The notes under the pieces are model-generated. The model searched no databases. It was not told the origin of the DNA and saw only the letters and a list, made by a program, of their open reading frames with translations. Positions 38,985 through 47,554 of a DNA stretch of 64,000 bases are shown one piece after another. Each line of letters begins with the position of its first letter. Positions within the stretch are counted from its first letter, which is position 1. The stretch lies in assembly GCF_028553725.1 (NCBI RefSeq), contig NZ_CP067124.1, positions 3,048,001 to 3,112,000 on the forward strand, in the 5' to 3' direction. The position numbers were made by a program, and so were the translations under genes. Origin of the DNA: Paracoccus alcaliphilus. GTDB taxonomy: Bacteria; Pseudomonadota; Alphaproteobacteria; Rhodobacterales; Rhodobacteraceae.

Positions 38985-39605
38985 TCAGGTATCGGTCTTT
39001 GCGCTGCAATAGCTCTGACTGCTGGTCCAGGCTGCAATATCGGCGCGTTTCGAAGAGTTGCGCATCGGCGCCCAGTCCCGGGCCACACCGCGCCAGCCGT
39101 TGCCGTCATGGGCGACCGCATTGTCGCGGCCCACCTGGCGGGACATGATCCGCACCGCGCAGGTCATGTTATCGGCCCCATCGGTGATATTGCCCGAACA
39201 GCCGTAATGGTTCCATGTCGCGGGCGCGATCTGCATCAGGCCCAGCCATTTGCCGCCGCCGCCGCGCGCGCCCGGATTATAGGTGCTTTCATGCTTGGCC
39301 ACTGCCGACAGCAGGCCGGCCCAGAAAGCCTTGCGCCCGGTCTGGCCCAGTTCGGCGTAATTGGGGCAGAAGCTGTCGATATCGGCGGGCACCTGCGACA
39401 GGATCGTCACGCCTTCGCGGTCCAGAGCCGTCAGCGTCGCTTTCGTCCACGCATCAGAGCCGCCATTCCCCTGCCAGCGCATCGGGGGATTGGCCGCCAG
39501 CGCCATTTGCTGCGCCTCTTGCCGGGCGATCTCTTGTGTCGAGGGGCCGGATGTATTGCAGGCGGCAAGAAGGGCAAGGGTGGCCAGAGCGAGCGCAGGG
39601 CGCAT
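38985..39605 (-). CDS. Lytic transglycosylase SLT-domain lipoprotein
   Basis: A 206-residue lipoprotein. The signal MRPALALATLALLAAC has the lipobox LAAC, and the ATG at 39605 follows GAGG with 5-base spacing; longer starts (39629, 39644) would bury the signal. The domain has the SLT pattern SAVAKHESTYNPGARGGGGKWLGLMQIAPATW, with the catalytic Glu in KHEST and the GLMQI motif. It should cleave the glycan strand of peptidoglycan, forming anhydro-muropeptides. Several Cys in the C-terminal half (YGCSGN, MTCAVR, SYCSAK) suggest disulfides. Outer-membrane anchoring is inferred. Confidence 0.9.
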   Translation of the reverse strand: MRPALALATLALLAACNTSGPSTQEIARQEAQQMALAANPPMRWQGNGGSDAWTKATLTALDREGVTILSQVPADIDSFCPNYAELGQTGRKAFWAGLLSAVAKHESTYNPGARGGGGKWLGLMQIAPATWNHYGCSGNITDGADNMTCAVRIMSRQVGRDNAVAHDGNGWRGVARDWAPMRNSSKRADIAAWTSSQSYCSAKTDT

Positions 39606-39881
39606 ACGAACCTCATCGGGCTGTTTCATCTGACACATGCCCATAGCCGCAAGACGGATTCACGCAAGCGTGCCGATAGCGCATCGGCGGGATCACGCCA
39701 ATCAACAGCCTGACGACAGCCTGAATCCGCCGCGGCAGGGCATGCGTTCAACGCAATGTCATTGTCCCACTGCAAGTCGCTGGCGAACTGATACTTTGCC
39801 GACGCAACCGCCCCCCGTGACAATACGCGCGACCTGCCCTAGAACCGCTGCCAGATCGCAATTCCGCAGCCGAGGCCGCCC

Positions 39882-41396
39882 ATGCTTGACCACCTGTCTT
39901 ACACCGCTCCGCAACCGAAGGTCATTGCCGGGGCCAAGGGCGATTGGGAGCTGGTGATCGGGCTGGAGGTTCATGCGCAGGTCGCCTCGAACGCGAAACT
40001 GTTTTCCGGCGCCTCAACCGGTTTCGGGGCCGAGCCCAACAGCAATGTGGCCTTTGTCGATGCGGCCATGCCGGGGATGCTGCCGGTCATCAACGAGTTC
40101 TGCGTGGCGCAGGCGGTGCGCACCGGGCTGGGGCTGAAAGCCAAAATCAACCTGCGCAGTGCCTTTGACCGCAAGAATTATTTCTATCCCGACCTGCCGC
40201 AGGGCTATCAGATCAGCCAGCTTTACCACCCCATCGTGGGCGAGGGCGAGGTGATCGTGGACATGGGGCCCGGCATCGCCCGCCGTGTCAGGATCGAGCG
40301 CATCCACCTGGAACAGGACGCCGGCAAGTCGATCCACGACATGGACCCGAACATGTCTTTCGTGGACCTGAACCGCACCGGCGTCGCGCTGATGGAGATC
40401 GTCAGCCGCCCCGACATCCGCGGCCCCGAGGAAGCCGCCGCCTATGTCGGCAAGCTGCGCCAGATCATGCGTTACCTGGGCACCTGCGACGGCAACATGC
40501 AGAACGGCAACCTGCGCGCCGACGTCAATGTCAGCGTCTGCCCGCCCGGCGCCTATGAGCGCTATCAGGAGACGCAGGATTTCAGCCATCTGGGGACGCG
40601 CTGCGAGATCAAGAACATGAACTCTCTGCGCTTCATTCAGGCCGCCATCGACTTTGAGGCGCGGCGCCAGATCGCCATTCTGGAGGATGGCGGCGCGGTG
40701 GTGCAGGAAACCCGTCTCTATGATCCCGACAAGGGCGAAACGCGGTCGATGCGGTCCAAGGAAGAGGCGCATGATTACCGCTATTTCCCCGATCCCGACC
40801 TGCTGCCGCTGGAGATCGAGCAGGCTTGGGTGGACGGCATCGGCGCCTCGATGCCCGAACTGCCGGATGAGAAGAAGGCACGTTTCGTCAAGGTGATGAG
40901 CCTGTCGGAATATGACGCGGGCGTGCTGACCGCCGAGGTCGAGAATGCCGACTATTTCGAGGCCGTGGCGCAGGGCCGCGACGGCAAGCAGGCGGCGAAC
41001 TGGGTCATCAACGAATTGTTCGGCCGGCTGAACAAGGAGGGGCTGACGATCCAGACCTCGCCCGTCTCTGCCGCGCAACTGGGCGGCGTGATCGACCTGA
41101 TCGCCAGGGGCGACATTTCGGGCAAGATCGCCAAGGACCTGTTCGAGATCCTGTGGCTTGAGGGCGGCGATCCGGCCGACATCGTGGAATCGCGCGGTAT
41201 GAAGCAGGTCACCGATCTGGGCGCGATCGAGAAGGCCGTGGACGAGATCATCGCCGCCAACCCGGCGCAGGTCGAAAAGGCGCGGGCCAATCCGAAACTG
41301 GCGGGCTGGTTCGTCGGGCAGGTGCTGAAGGCAACCGGCGGCAAGGCCAATCCCGCTGCCGTCAACGAACTCGTGGCGAAAAAGCTGGGCGGCTAA
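39882..41396 (+). CDS. gatB: Aspartyl/glutamyl-tRNA amidotransferase subunit B
   Basis: A 504-residue subunit of the GatCAB complex that converts Glu-tRNA(Gln) and/or Asp-tRNA(Asn) to the amidated form. Signatures are [81 protein letters not shown] and [13 protein letters not shown], with the C-terminal YqeY-like domain ending [15 protein letters not shown] precedes the ATG by 6 bases. gatA and gatC are not next to it here. Its stop overlaps that of the DUF6456 gene on the other strand. Confidence 0.97.
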   Translation: MLDHLSYTAPQPKVIAGAKGDWELVIGLEVHAQVASNAKLFSGASTGFGAEPNSNVAFVDAAMPGMLPVINEFCVAQAVRTGLGLKAKINLRSAFDRKNYFYPDLPQGYQISQLYHPIVGEGEVIVDMGPGIARRVRIERIHLEQDAGKSIHDMDPNMSFVDLNRTGVALMEIVSRPDIRGPEEAAAYVGKLRQIMRYLGTCDGNMQNGNLRADVNVSVCPPGAYERYQETQDFSHLGTRCEIKNMNSLRFIQAAIDFEARRQIAILEDGGAVVQETRLYDPDKGETRSMRSKEEAHDYRYFPDPDLLPLEIEQAWVDGIGASMPELPDEKKARFVKVMSLSEYDAGVLTAEVENADYFEAVAQGRDGKQAANWVINELFGRLNKEGLTIQTSPVSAAQLGGVIDLIARGDISGKIAKDLFEILWLEGGDPADIVESRGMKQVTDLGAIEKAVDEIIAANPAQVEKARANPKLAGWFVGQVLKATGGKANPAAVNELVAKKLGG

Positions 41397-42508
41397 CCGA
41401 TCAGCGGCGCGCCATTGCCATAGGCTTCACGGTAATGGCGCTCCAGCCGCATCAGCGCCAGACGCAGCACGATCTTGCCCGAGCGCGCCGACCAGCCAAG
41501 GCGGCGCTCGGTCATCTCGATCCCTTCCAGAAAGCAGCAGACGCGCAGCACGATATCGCCCATGCCCGGCCCCAGATCGCGCAAGGCCGCCGCTACCCGT
41601 TCGCGCGCCGTTTCCGACCCACCGCGATAGCCGCCGCCCGAACGACCGACATCAATCCCCGCGGTCATGAAACCATCCCAGTTCTGGGTGATCCGGGGAC
41701 CGAGCTGGGCCAGCTCGAAATCCTCGCGCAGGCGTTCTCCGGCGGCGACCAGCGCCGGGGTCAGGAACGGCTGACCGTTGGTGTCGCGCCGCCGCGCCAG
41801 AACCAGCAACGGGCTTTCGGCCAGATTGATCCGGCGAGGCTTGCGGCGGCCATCCTCGGGGTCCTGAATGTCGCGCTCTTCCCAGATCCGGTGCTGATCC
41901 GCATGGGGCGTGCCCTCATCGGCGGGCGCATTCACCGGGCTGGCATCGGCGAAATCGCCCGGCCGCGGCACGGCATTGCGCTGACGCGGTGAACGCAGCA
42001 TCCGCCGCAGCGCCTCGCGCCCACCGGGCGAAATGACATAGCGTTGCAGCCGCGCGCCCTGCCCCAGTTGCACGACCCAGCCCTTCAGCGCCATCATCTC
42101 GGCCAGTTCGCGATCCAGAACGGCGGTACGGATGTCGTCGCGGGTCACGATCGCCTTGGGCAGCGCCTCGGCCGTGGCCAGGATCGCCCCCGGCTCGGCC
42201 AGTCGCCGCAGCACCCGCAGCACCTGCCGGTCGTCGGCGGGCGCCGCCTTTGCCTTGACCGACAGCGCCCGATCCACCAGCGGATCATCGCGGCGCGCCT
42301 CGAACCGGCGTATCCGGCGCAGGATGGTCGAGGCATGACAGCCCGCCTCGCGCGCCAGAGACCGGATGGATTCGCCATTCTCGACATGTCGAAGGTAAAG
42401 GCGCGCATCGTCGGGCAACGCCGCTGGCGCGGAATCGCCCTTGTCGTCGTCGGATGGCAACACGGCAATGCCGGTTCCATTTGCGAAACCGCCGGAAAAA
42501 ACAGTCAT
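41393..42508 (-). CDS. DUF6456 domain protein with helix-turn-helix
   Basis: A 371-residue protein. Residues about 33-75 ([45 protein letters not shown]) form a helix-turn-helix. The middle resembles a winged-helix segment ([27 protein letters not shown]). The C-terminal 150 residues ([53 protein letters not shown]) are the DUF6456 domain common in Rhodobacterales. A regulator or DNA-binding role is inferred from the HTH; targets are unknown. ATG 42508 is preferred because AAGGGA lies 6 bases upstream; 42568 has no such site. Divergent from the DUF6477 gene. Confidence 0.82.
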   Translation of the reverse strand: MTVFSGGFANGTGIAVLPSDDDKGDSAPAALPDDARLYLRHVENGESIRSLAREAGCHASTILRRIRRFEARRDDPLVDRALSVKAKAAPADDRQVLRVLRRLAEPGAILATAEALPKAIVTRDDIRTAVLDRELAEMMALKGWVVQLGQGARLQRYVISPGGREALRRMLRSPRQRNAVPRPGDFADASPVNAPADEGTPHADQHRIWEERDIQDPEDGRRKPRRINLAESPLLVLARRRDTNGQPFLTPALVAAGERLREDFELAQLGPRITQNWDGFMTAGIDVGRSGGGYRGGSETARERVAAALRDLGPGMGDIVLRVCCFLEGIEMTERRLGWSARSGKIVLRLALMRLERHYREAYGNGAPLIG

Positions 42509-42721
42509 GACTCGTCCCTTGTCGTCCTCGGATAGCTGGGCATAAAACCATCCTGGGTTGTGCTGCATTACGCAGGCGGCAGGAGGTTTTCCTTACGCCA
42601 AAGCAACAATCCCTAACAAATCCTAAAGAATCATTGCCCCGGCGTGCGCTGCATCCATCCGGACGGCAACACATCTATGGGTTGTGCAACTCTGAGCCCG
42701 AAAATCCCTCAGGAGCACCCC

Positions 42722-43045
42722 ATGTCCATATCCAATATCGTCAGCTTTCCCCTGCGCCCGGCAACGGAAACCCTGCGCCGCCCCCGCCTGCTGATCCGCG
42801 CCGCGCGCGAGGGTCAGGCCGGGTGGCGGCGCGAACGCGATCTGCCCCGACTGTTGCGCGCCGATCACTGCCCGTCCCCCGGCAGGGCGCTGGCGCGGCT
42901 GCGCGCGGAAGAGGATATGCTGAACGGCGCGCGGCTGGCCCGTTCGGCGGATTACAACCTCAGACGTCACGTCCTGCTGATGATCGCGATTCTGGCCGAG
43001 ATGCGGGTTGCCGCCGCCCTGCCCGACCGCGCAGCGATGGCCTGA
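42722..43045 (+). CDS. DUF6477 family protein
   Basis: A 107-residue, Arg- and Leu-rich, Cys-poor protein beginning MSISNIVSFPLRPATETLRR. The central LIRAAREGQAGWRRERDLPRLLRADHCPSPGRALARLRAEEDMLNGARL and the end YNLRRHVLLMIAILAEMR are typical of DUF6477 in Rhodobacterales. It is small, basic and cytosolic, with no signal peptide. It lies divergent to the DUF6456 HTH gene; this adjacency suggests a functional pair, but no role is known. An AGGAG lies upstream of the ATG. Confidence 0.8.
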   Translation: MSISNIVSFPLRPATETLRRPRLLIRAAREGQAGWRRERDLPRLLRADHCPSPGRALARLRAEEDMLNGARLARSADYNLRRHVLLMIAILAEMRVAAALPDRAAMA

Positions 43046-43048
43046 CCT

Positions 43049-44641
43049 CTAACGCCCCCGCATCAGTGATCCCAGAACGCCGCGGACCAGCGCCTGTCCG
43101 GATTTGGTGCCCAACTGGCGGGCAAGGCTTTTGCCGAAGGTCTCGACAATGCTGTCTGACCGGGACGAGCGGGTTTTCCGCGCGGCGGGCTGGGTCGGCT
43201 CGTATCGCCTGCCCCGGCCCGGCTGCGCGCGCCCCTCATTGGTATCCATCTGCCACAGATCGTCATCGTTGCGGCTGGCCTGTTGCGGGCGCGTCTCGGC
43301 CTTGGCCTGTTCCTTCGCCGTATCCTCGGCCCGGCGGGCAAGGATCTCATAGGCGGATTCGCGGTCGATCTCTTGCCCGTATTTCAGACCCATGGGGGAC
43401 GCGGTCATGGTCTCGGCCCGTTCGGCCTGGGTCACGACGCCCATGCGGCTGAAGGGTGGGCGAATCAACGTACGCTGCGCAATGCCGGGCACGCCCTTGG
43501 CCTCCAGCAGCGATGTCACCGCCTCGCCCGTGCCGACATGCTGGATGGCCTCGGCAATGTCGAAATCGGGATTGGGGCGATAGTTTTCGGCGGCCATGCG
43601 CAGTGCCTTCTGGTCCTTGGCGGTAAAGGCCCGCAGCGCGTGCTGCACCCGGTTGCCCAACTGGCCCAGAATCGCCTCGGGGATATCGGCGGGGTTCTGG
43701 CTGATGAACCAGACGCTGACCCCCTTTGACCGGATCAGCCGCGCCACACGCTCGACCTTTTCGATCAGCGCCTTGGGCGCGTCACTGAACAGCAGATGCG
43801 CCTCGTCGAAGAAAAAGGCGATTCGCGGGCGGTCGGGGTCGCCGACCTCGGGCAATTGCTCGAACAGTTCCGACAGCAGCCACAGCAGGAAGGTCGCATA
43901 AAGCCGGGGCGCGTTCATCAGCCGTTCGGCCGCGAGGATATTGATGGTGCCACGGCCCGAGGCGTCCTGCCGGATGATGTCGGCCAGTTCCAGCGCCGGT
44001 TCCCCGAACAGTCGGTCGCCGCCCTGATTTTCCAGCACCAGCAGCGCGCGCTGGATGGCGCCGACGCTGGCGGTGCTGACATTGCCATATTGCAGTGACA
44101 GGTCCGCCGCGTTCTGGCCCACCCAGACCAGCATGGATTGCAGGTCCTTCAGGTCCAGCAGCGCCAGCCCTTCCTCGTCCGCGACGCGAAAGGCGATGTT
44201 CATCACGCCTTCCTGCACATCGGTCAGCCCCAGCAGGCGCGACAGCAGCAGCGGCCCCATATCCGCGGGGGTGGTGCGGACCGGGTGGCCCATCTCGCCC
44301 CAGACATCCCAGAAGGTGACGGGAAAGCCCTGATAGTCCAGATCGACGCCGATCTGCCGGGCGCGGGTGTCAAAGGGCTCGGCCAGCTTGGGGTCGGTGC
44401 CGCCGGGGCGCGACAGCCCGGCCAGATCGCCCTTCACATCGGACAGAAACACCGGCACCCCGGCCAGCGACAGGCTTTCGGCCAGCGTTTGCAGGGTGAC
44501 GGTCTTGCCGGTGCCGGTGGCGCCCGCGATCAGCCCGTGACGGTTGGCGTATTTCAACAGCAGATGCTGCGCCACGCCATGCCCTTCGCCCGCGCCGCCG
44601 ACGAAAACGGTGCCCGCCTCATTGTCCAGAACCTCTGCCAT
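43049..44641 (-). CDS. HerA-like helicase/ATPase of the DUF853 (YjgR) family
   Basis: A 530-residue ATPase of the HerA/FtsK superfamily. Walker A GATGTGKTVTLQTLAESL is at about residues 39-56 and Walker B is IAFFFDEAHLLFSDAPKALI near 280-300; the region WFISQNPADIPEAILGQLGNRVQHALRAFT is diagnostic for DUF853. The C-terminal 100 residues are charged and low in complexity. E. coli YjgR is of unknown function; a DNA or membrane-associated motor is possible. The start at 44641 (MAEVLDNEAGTVFVGG) follows GGGGCAGGA; an ATG at 44683 is less likely. No NurA-like nuclease is adjacent. Confidence 0.9.
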   Translation of the reverse strand: MAEVLDNEAGTVFVGGAGEGHGVAQHLLLKYANRHGLIAGATGTGKTVTLQTLAESLSLAGVPVFLSDVKGDLAGLSRPGGTDPKLAEPFDTRARQIGVDLDYQGFPVTFWDVWGEMGHPVRTTPADMGPLLLSRLLGLTDVQEGVMNIAFRVADEEGLALLDLKDLQSMLVWVGQNAADLSLQYGNVSTASVGAIQRALLVLENQGGDRLFGEPALELADIIRQDASGRGTINILAAERLMNAPRLYATFLLWLLSELFEQLPEVGDPDRPRIAFFFDEAHLLFSDAPKALIEKVERVARLIRSKGVSVWFISQNPADIPEAILGQLGNRVQHALRAFTAKDQKALRMAAENYRPNPDFDIAEAIQHVGTGEAVTSLLEAKGVPGIAQRTLIRPPFSRMGVVTQAERAETMTASPMGLKYGQEIDRESAYEILARRAEDTAKEQAKAETRPQQASRNDDDLWQMDTNEGRAQPGRGRRYEPTQPAARKTRSSRSDSIVETFGKSLARQLGTKSGQALVRGVLGSLMRGR

Positions 44642-44739
44642 TCCTGCCCCCTGTTTCGCGCGCCGTGGCGCTTTATCGCCCATGACGCAACATGCGCGCG
44701 TTAAGACAATACAAATTTAACATTCTTGTGCCAGACTGT

Positions 44740-44821
44740 CGTTATCCGGTCCCTCCATTTGCCGGGGGGCCGGATCTTCCTCCCTGTTGGACTGCCGCGC
44801 CGTCATGGCGCGGCCTTTTTG
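44740..44821 (+). ncRNA. Candidate small RNA 1 (hairpin, CUUCCUCCCU linker, terminator)
   Basis: A first hairpin (ATCCGGTCCC at 44744-44753 pairing with GGGGCCGGAT up to 44775) is followed by a single-stranded linker CTTCCTCCCTGTTGGACT (44776-44793) and a strong terminator hairpin with a T run. There is no coding potential. Linkers of the CUUCCUCCCU type before a terminator are seen in alphaproteobacterial trans-acting RNAs (I recall the suhB/MmgR group), where the segment pairs with ribosome-binding sites. The family assignment is tentative and the 5' end is not defined by a clear promoter. Confidence 0.55.
44794..44821 (+). terminator. Rho-independent terminator of candidate small RNA 1
   Basis: The 8-bp stem GCCGCGCC/GGCGCGGC with loop GTCAT is followed by CTTTTTG. 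No protein gene on the plus strand ends upstream (DUF6477 stops 1.7 kb away), so a short transcript is the likely client. Confidence 0.85.
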
Positions 44822-44846
44822 TGATCGGCCAAAGGTACCAAATCTG

Positions 44847-44875
44847 TTGACGGATCACGGTGTCGCGACTAGCGT
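44847..44875 (+). promoter_or_regulatory. Sigma70-type promoter of candidate small RNA 2
   Basis: TTGACG at 44847-44852, a 17-base spacer and TAGCGT at 44870-44875 give optimal spacing. The predicted start is near 44882. Confidence 0.65.
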
Positions 44876-44881
44876 GCACCT

Positions 44882-44960
44882 CAATATGACCGGCCAGTCC
44901 GGCAGGGAGCTAACGCATCAGCGTTCAGGGTCGCAGTCAGCAGCTGCGGCCCTTTCGTTT
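44882..44960 (+). ncRNA. Candidate small RNA 2 (promoter, three hairpins, terminator)
   Basis: An about 80-base transcript is predicted from a good sigma70-type promoter. It folds as hairpin CCGG-CCAGT-CCGG (44890-44902), a linker CAGGGAGCT (44903-44911), hairpin AACGC-ATCA-GCGTT (44912-44925) and a terminator hairpin. The linker CAGGGAG is exactly complementary to CTCCCTG in the linker of candidate RNA 1. A frame from 44896 to the TGA at 45047 (MTGQSGRELTHQRSG...) lacks a ribosome-binding site and is not thought to be a gene. No known family is recognised. Confidence 0.5.
44928..44960 (+). terminator. Rho-independent terminator of candidate small RNA 2
   Basis: Nine-pair stem GGGTCGCAG/CTGCGGCCC (one T-G pair), seven-base loop, then TTTCGTTT. 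Confidence 0.65.
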
Positions 44961-45107
44961 GTCGTGCCAGCACCTCCTGCCCCTCCCCCGGATGCGGCCC
45001 GACGGGGTCAAGCCAAGGTGAAGCGACTGGTCCCTGTTGGCGACTGACATTCCCGAACAGACATGCTAACCCGCGTTCAATGCATTGAGCAAAGGGAAGA
45101 AACATCC

Positions 45108-45935
45108 ATGATCCTCAAAACCTCTCATGCGCTGCTGGCGGCTTTGGCCCTTGTCGCGGGCCCGGCCTTCGCTCAGGACACCGAATCCCCCGCGACCGGG
45201 GATGCCGCCACCCAGGAGTCACAGCCCGAGGCAGAGACCACCCAGCCCGAAGGCGAAACCGCCCCGGCTGATGACGCTGCGACCCCGGCCGACGGCGCAG
45301 AGGCCCAGCCCGAAGCGGAACAGCCCGAGGCAGAGCAGCCCGCCGCTGAAGACGGCGCGCAGCCCGAAGCCGGTGCCGCCCCCGCTGAAGGCGAAGAGGC
45401 ATCCGACGAACCGCGGGTCGGTTCCTATTACGCCCGCTCGACCCACGGCGACTGGACGGTGCGCTGCATCAGGACCGAAGGCGAGGTCGATCCCTGCGAG
45501 CTGTATCAGCTGATGTCGGATCAGGACGACAATGCGGTGGCGGAAATCACCATGATCCCGCTGCGCAATGGCAATGTCGCCGCAGGCTCGACCCTGATCG
45601 CGCCGCTTGAAACCGACCTGATCCAGGGTCTGGGCTTTGGTGTCGATAATTCCGAAGTGCGCGGCTATCCGTTCAGCTTCTGCGCGCCGGTCGGCTGCGT
45701 GTCACGGATGGGCTTTACCGCCGAGGAACTGAACGCGATGAAGCGCGGCAACAAGGCCGTGGTTACGCTGCTGCCCTTCGGCGCCGATCCCGAAGACCCG
45801 GTCCGTCTGGACCTGTCGCTGACGGGCTTTACCGCCGCCTTCGCCGAGGTCGAGAAGGTCGCGGACGAGGCAGGCGATGCCGCCCCTTCGGTGCTGGAGG
45901 AAAGCAACACCCCGGCCCCGCAACCCGCCGAATAA
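45108..45935 (+). CDS. Invasion-associated locus B (IalB) family protein
   Basis: A 275-residue exported protein. Signal peptide MILKTSHALLAALALVAGPAFAQ, cleaved after AFA. Residues about 25-100 are a disordered Glu/Pro/Ala-rich region with repeats such as PEAEQPEAEQP. The IalB domain follows: YARSTHGDWTVRCIRTEGEVDPCELYQLM, EITMIPLRNGNVAAGSTLIAPLETDL and FSFCAPVGCVSRMGF, with paired Cys. In Bartonella a relative aids erythrocyte invasion, but the family is widespread in free-living bacteria and the role here is unknown. A bidirectional terminator separates it from the convergent ketosynthase gene. Confidence 0.9.
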   Translation: MILKTSHALLAALALVAGPAFAQDTESPATGDAATQESQPEAETTQPEGETAPADDAATPADGAEAQPEAEQPEAEQPAAEDGAQPEAGAAPAEGEEASDEPRVGSYYARSTHGDWTVRCIRTEGEVDPCELYQLMSDQDDNAVAEITMIPLRNGNVAAGSTLIAPLETDLIQGLGFGVDNSEVRGYPFSFCAPVGCVSRMGFTAEELNAMKRGNKAVVTLLPFGADPEDPVRLDLSLTGFTAAFAEVEKVADEAGDAAPSVLEESNTPAPQPAE

Positions 45936-45953
45936 CGCGGCAACCGGCAACGC

Positions 45954-45983
45954 AAAACCGCGCCCCGTTGGGCGCGGTTTTTT
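45954..45983. terminator. Bidirectional Rho-independent terminator between ialB-like and ketosynthase genes
   Basis: The stem ACCGCGCCC/GGGCGCGGT is preceded by AAAA and followed by TTTTTTC, so it can work for both convergent transcripts. Confidence 0.85.
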
Positions 45984-46004
45984 CATGTTGACCTGTGATG
46001 CGGA

Positions 46005-47279
46005 TCAGATCCGGCGCAGCGCGATCACCGCATTCAACCCGCCAAAGGCGAAGGCATTGGACAGGACCGCATCGACCTGCGCCTCACGCGCCTCGTTCGG
46101 CACCACGTCCAGCGCGCATTCGGGGTCCGGTTCCTCGTAACCGATGGTGGGTGCGATCACGCCGTCACGCAGCGCCATGATGCAGGCCAGCAATTCGACC
46201 GCGCCGGTGCCGCCGATCAGGTGGCCATGCATCGACTTGGTCGAGGACATCATCACCCGGTCCGCGTGATGGCCGAAGGCATGGGCCACGGCGGCACATT
46301 CGGTCTTGTCATTGGCCGCCGTGCCGGTGCCGTGGGCATTGATATAGCCGAACTGATCCGGGTTCAGCCTGGCATCGCGCATCGCCGCCGTGATCGCCCG
46401 CTCGGCCCCCTGAGCCGAGGGCATGACGATATCCTGCGCGTCCGAGGACATGGCGAAACCCACCACCTCGGCCAGGATTTCGGCTCCGCGCGCACGGGCA
46501 TGTTCGTAATCCTCGAAGACGAAGACGCCCGCGCCCTCGCCCTGCACCATGCCGTTGCGATTGGCGGAAAACGGGCGGCAGGCATCCTTGGACATGACCC
46601 GCAACCCCTCCCATGCCTTGACGCCGCCAAAGCACAGCATCGCCTCGGAGCCGCCGGTCAGCATCACCTGCGCCGCGCCCGAGCGGATCATCTGGAAGGC
46701 CAGCCCCATCGCGTGATTGGAACTGGCGCAGGCGGTGGCGACGGTAAAGGCCGGGCCGCGCAGACCGTATTCCATGCTGACATGGCTGGCGGCGGCATTG
46801 TTCATCAGCTTGGGCACGACGAAGGGATGGACGCGGTTCTTGCCCTCTTCATAGACGGCGCGGTAATTCTCGTCCCAGGTGTTCAGCCCGCCACCGGCGG
46901 TGCCCAGCACCACGCCCGACCGCAGCCCCAGCGCACCCTGAAAGTTCAGCCCCGCCTGCGCAACCGCCTGCTTGGCGGCCAGCAGGGTGAACTGGGTGAA
47001 CTTGTCATAAAGCAGGATCTGCTGGCGGTTGAAGTAATCCTCGGCCCGCCAGTCATGGATCTGCCCGCCGATCTGGATCGACAGCCGCTCGACATCGCGG
47101 AACTGCAACTGGCTGATGCCGCAGCGGCCTTCGCGAAACGCCTCCATCGTGGTGGCGACATCGTGACCCAGCGCGTTGATCGTGCCTGTCCCGGTAATCA
47201 CCACCCGGCGCAGGCCAGAGGGCGTGGTGGCTTCAAGCCCGGCCTTGGGGGCCTTCCTGCCGTCCTTCTTGCCGCTCAT
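46005..47279 (-). CDS. Beta-ketoacyl-ACP synthase (FabF/NodE-like)
   Basis: A 424-residue condensing enzyme with the C-H-H triad: Cys in TVATACASSNHAMG, His in INAHGTGTAANDKTE and His in STKSMHGHLIGGTGAVE. The thiolase-fold ends with NAFAFGGLNAVIALRR. It elongates acyl chains bound to an acyl carrier protein. Because it follows a private ACP (ATGA overlap) and lpxD, it probably supplies a special acyl chain, for example for lipid A, rather than bulk fatty acids. The N-terminal 20 residues are a basic extension before VVITGTGTINALGHDV. Confidence 0.92.
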   Translation of the reverse strand: MSGKKDGRKAPKAGLEATTPSGLRRVVITGTGTINALGHDVATTMEAFREGRCGISQLQFRDVERLSIQIGGQIHDWRAEDYFNRQQILLYDKFTQFTLLAAKQAVAQAGLNFQGALGLRSGVVLGTAGGGLNTWDENYRAVYEEGKNRVHPFVVPKLMNNAAASHVSMEYGLRGPAFTVATACASSNHAMGLAFQMIRSGAAQVMLTGGSEAMLCFGGVKAWEGLRVMSKDACRPFSANRNGMVQGEGAGVFVFEDYEHARARGAEILAEVVGFAMSSDAQDIVMPSAQGAERAITAAMRDARLNPDQFGYINAHGTGTAANDKTECAAVAHAFGHHADRVMMSSTKSMHGHLIGGTGAVELLACIMALRDGVIAPTIGYEEPDPECALDVVPNEAREAQVDAVLSNAFAFGGLNAVIALRRI

Positions 47280-47542
47280 GCGGCCTTTTCCGCCACCAGC
47301 CGCTCGACCGCGGCGATGATGGTGCCCATGTTCGAGATGTCGAAATCCGACTTGTCGGGCTCATTGGCGTTGAAGGGGATCGAGATGTCGAACTCTTCTT
47401 CCAGCGCAAAGATCGATTCGACCAGACCCAGACTGTCGATGCCCAGTTCCTCGGGCGTGGACTGGTCGGTGATCTGTTCGGGCTCCAGCATGGCCTGATC
47501 GGCGATGATGGCCTTGATTCGGGAATTGATGGTGTCAGTCAT
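47276..47542 (-). CDS. Acyl carrier protein, specialised
   Basis: An 88-residue acidic carrier with the phosphopantetheine site Ser in ELGIDSLGLVESIFALEEEF at about residues 36-40. Compared with housekeeping AcpP the C-terminal half is longer and unusual (PFNANEPDKSDFDISNMGTI). It lies between lpxD (12-base gap) and the ketosynthase (ATGA overlap), so it is probably the carrier for that ketosynthase. A parallel exists in rhizobia, where AcpXL carries very long acyl chains to lipid A, but sequence likeness to AcpXL is not strong. Confidence 0.92.
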   Translation of the reverse strand: MTDTINSRIKAIIADQAMLEPEQITDQSTPEELGIDSLGLVESIFALEEEFDISIPFNANEPDKSDFDISNMGTIIAAVERLVAEKAA

Positions 47543-47554
47543 GGTGCCTCCTGC

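Noticed and set aside
44882..44960. Candidate RNA 2 considered as the signal recognition particle RNA
   Set aside because: The hallmark GGAAGGNAGCAGCC-type loop is absent; TCCGGCAGGGAGCTAAC is only superficially similar.
44896..45047. Frame of about 50 residues starting MTGQSGRELTHQ
   Set aside because: No ribosome-binding site, and the stretch is better explained by a structured small RNA with promoter and terminator.
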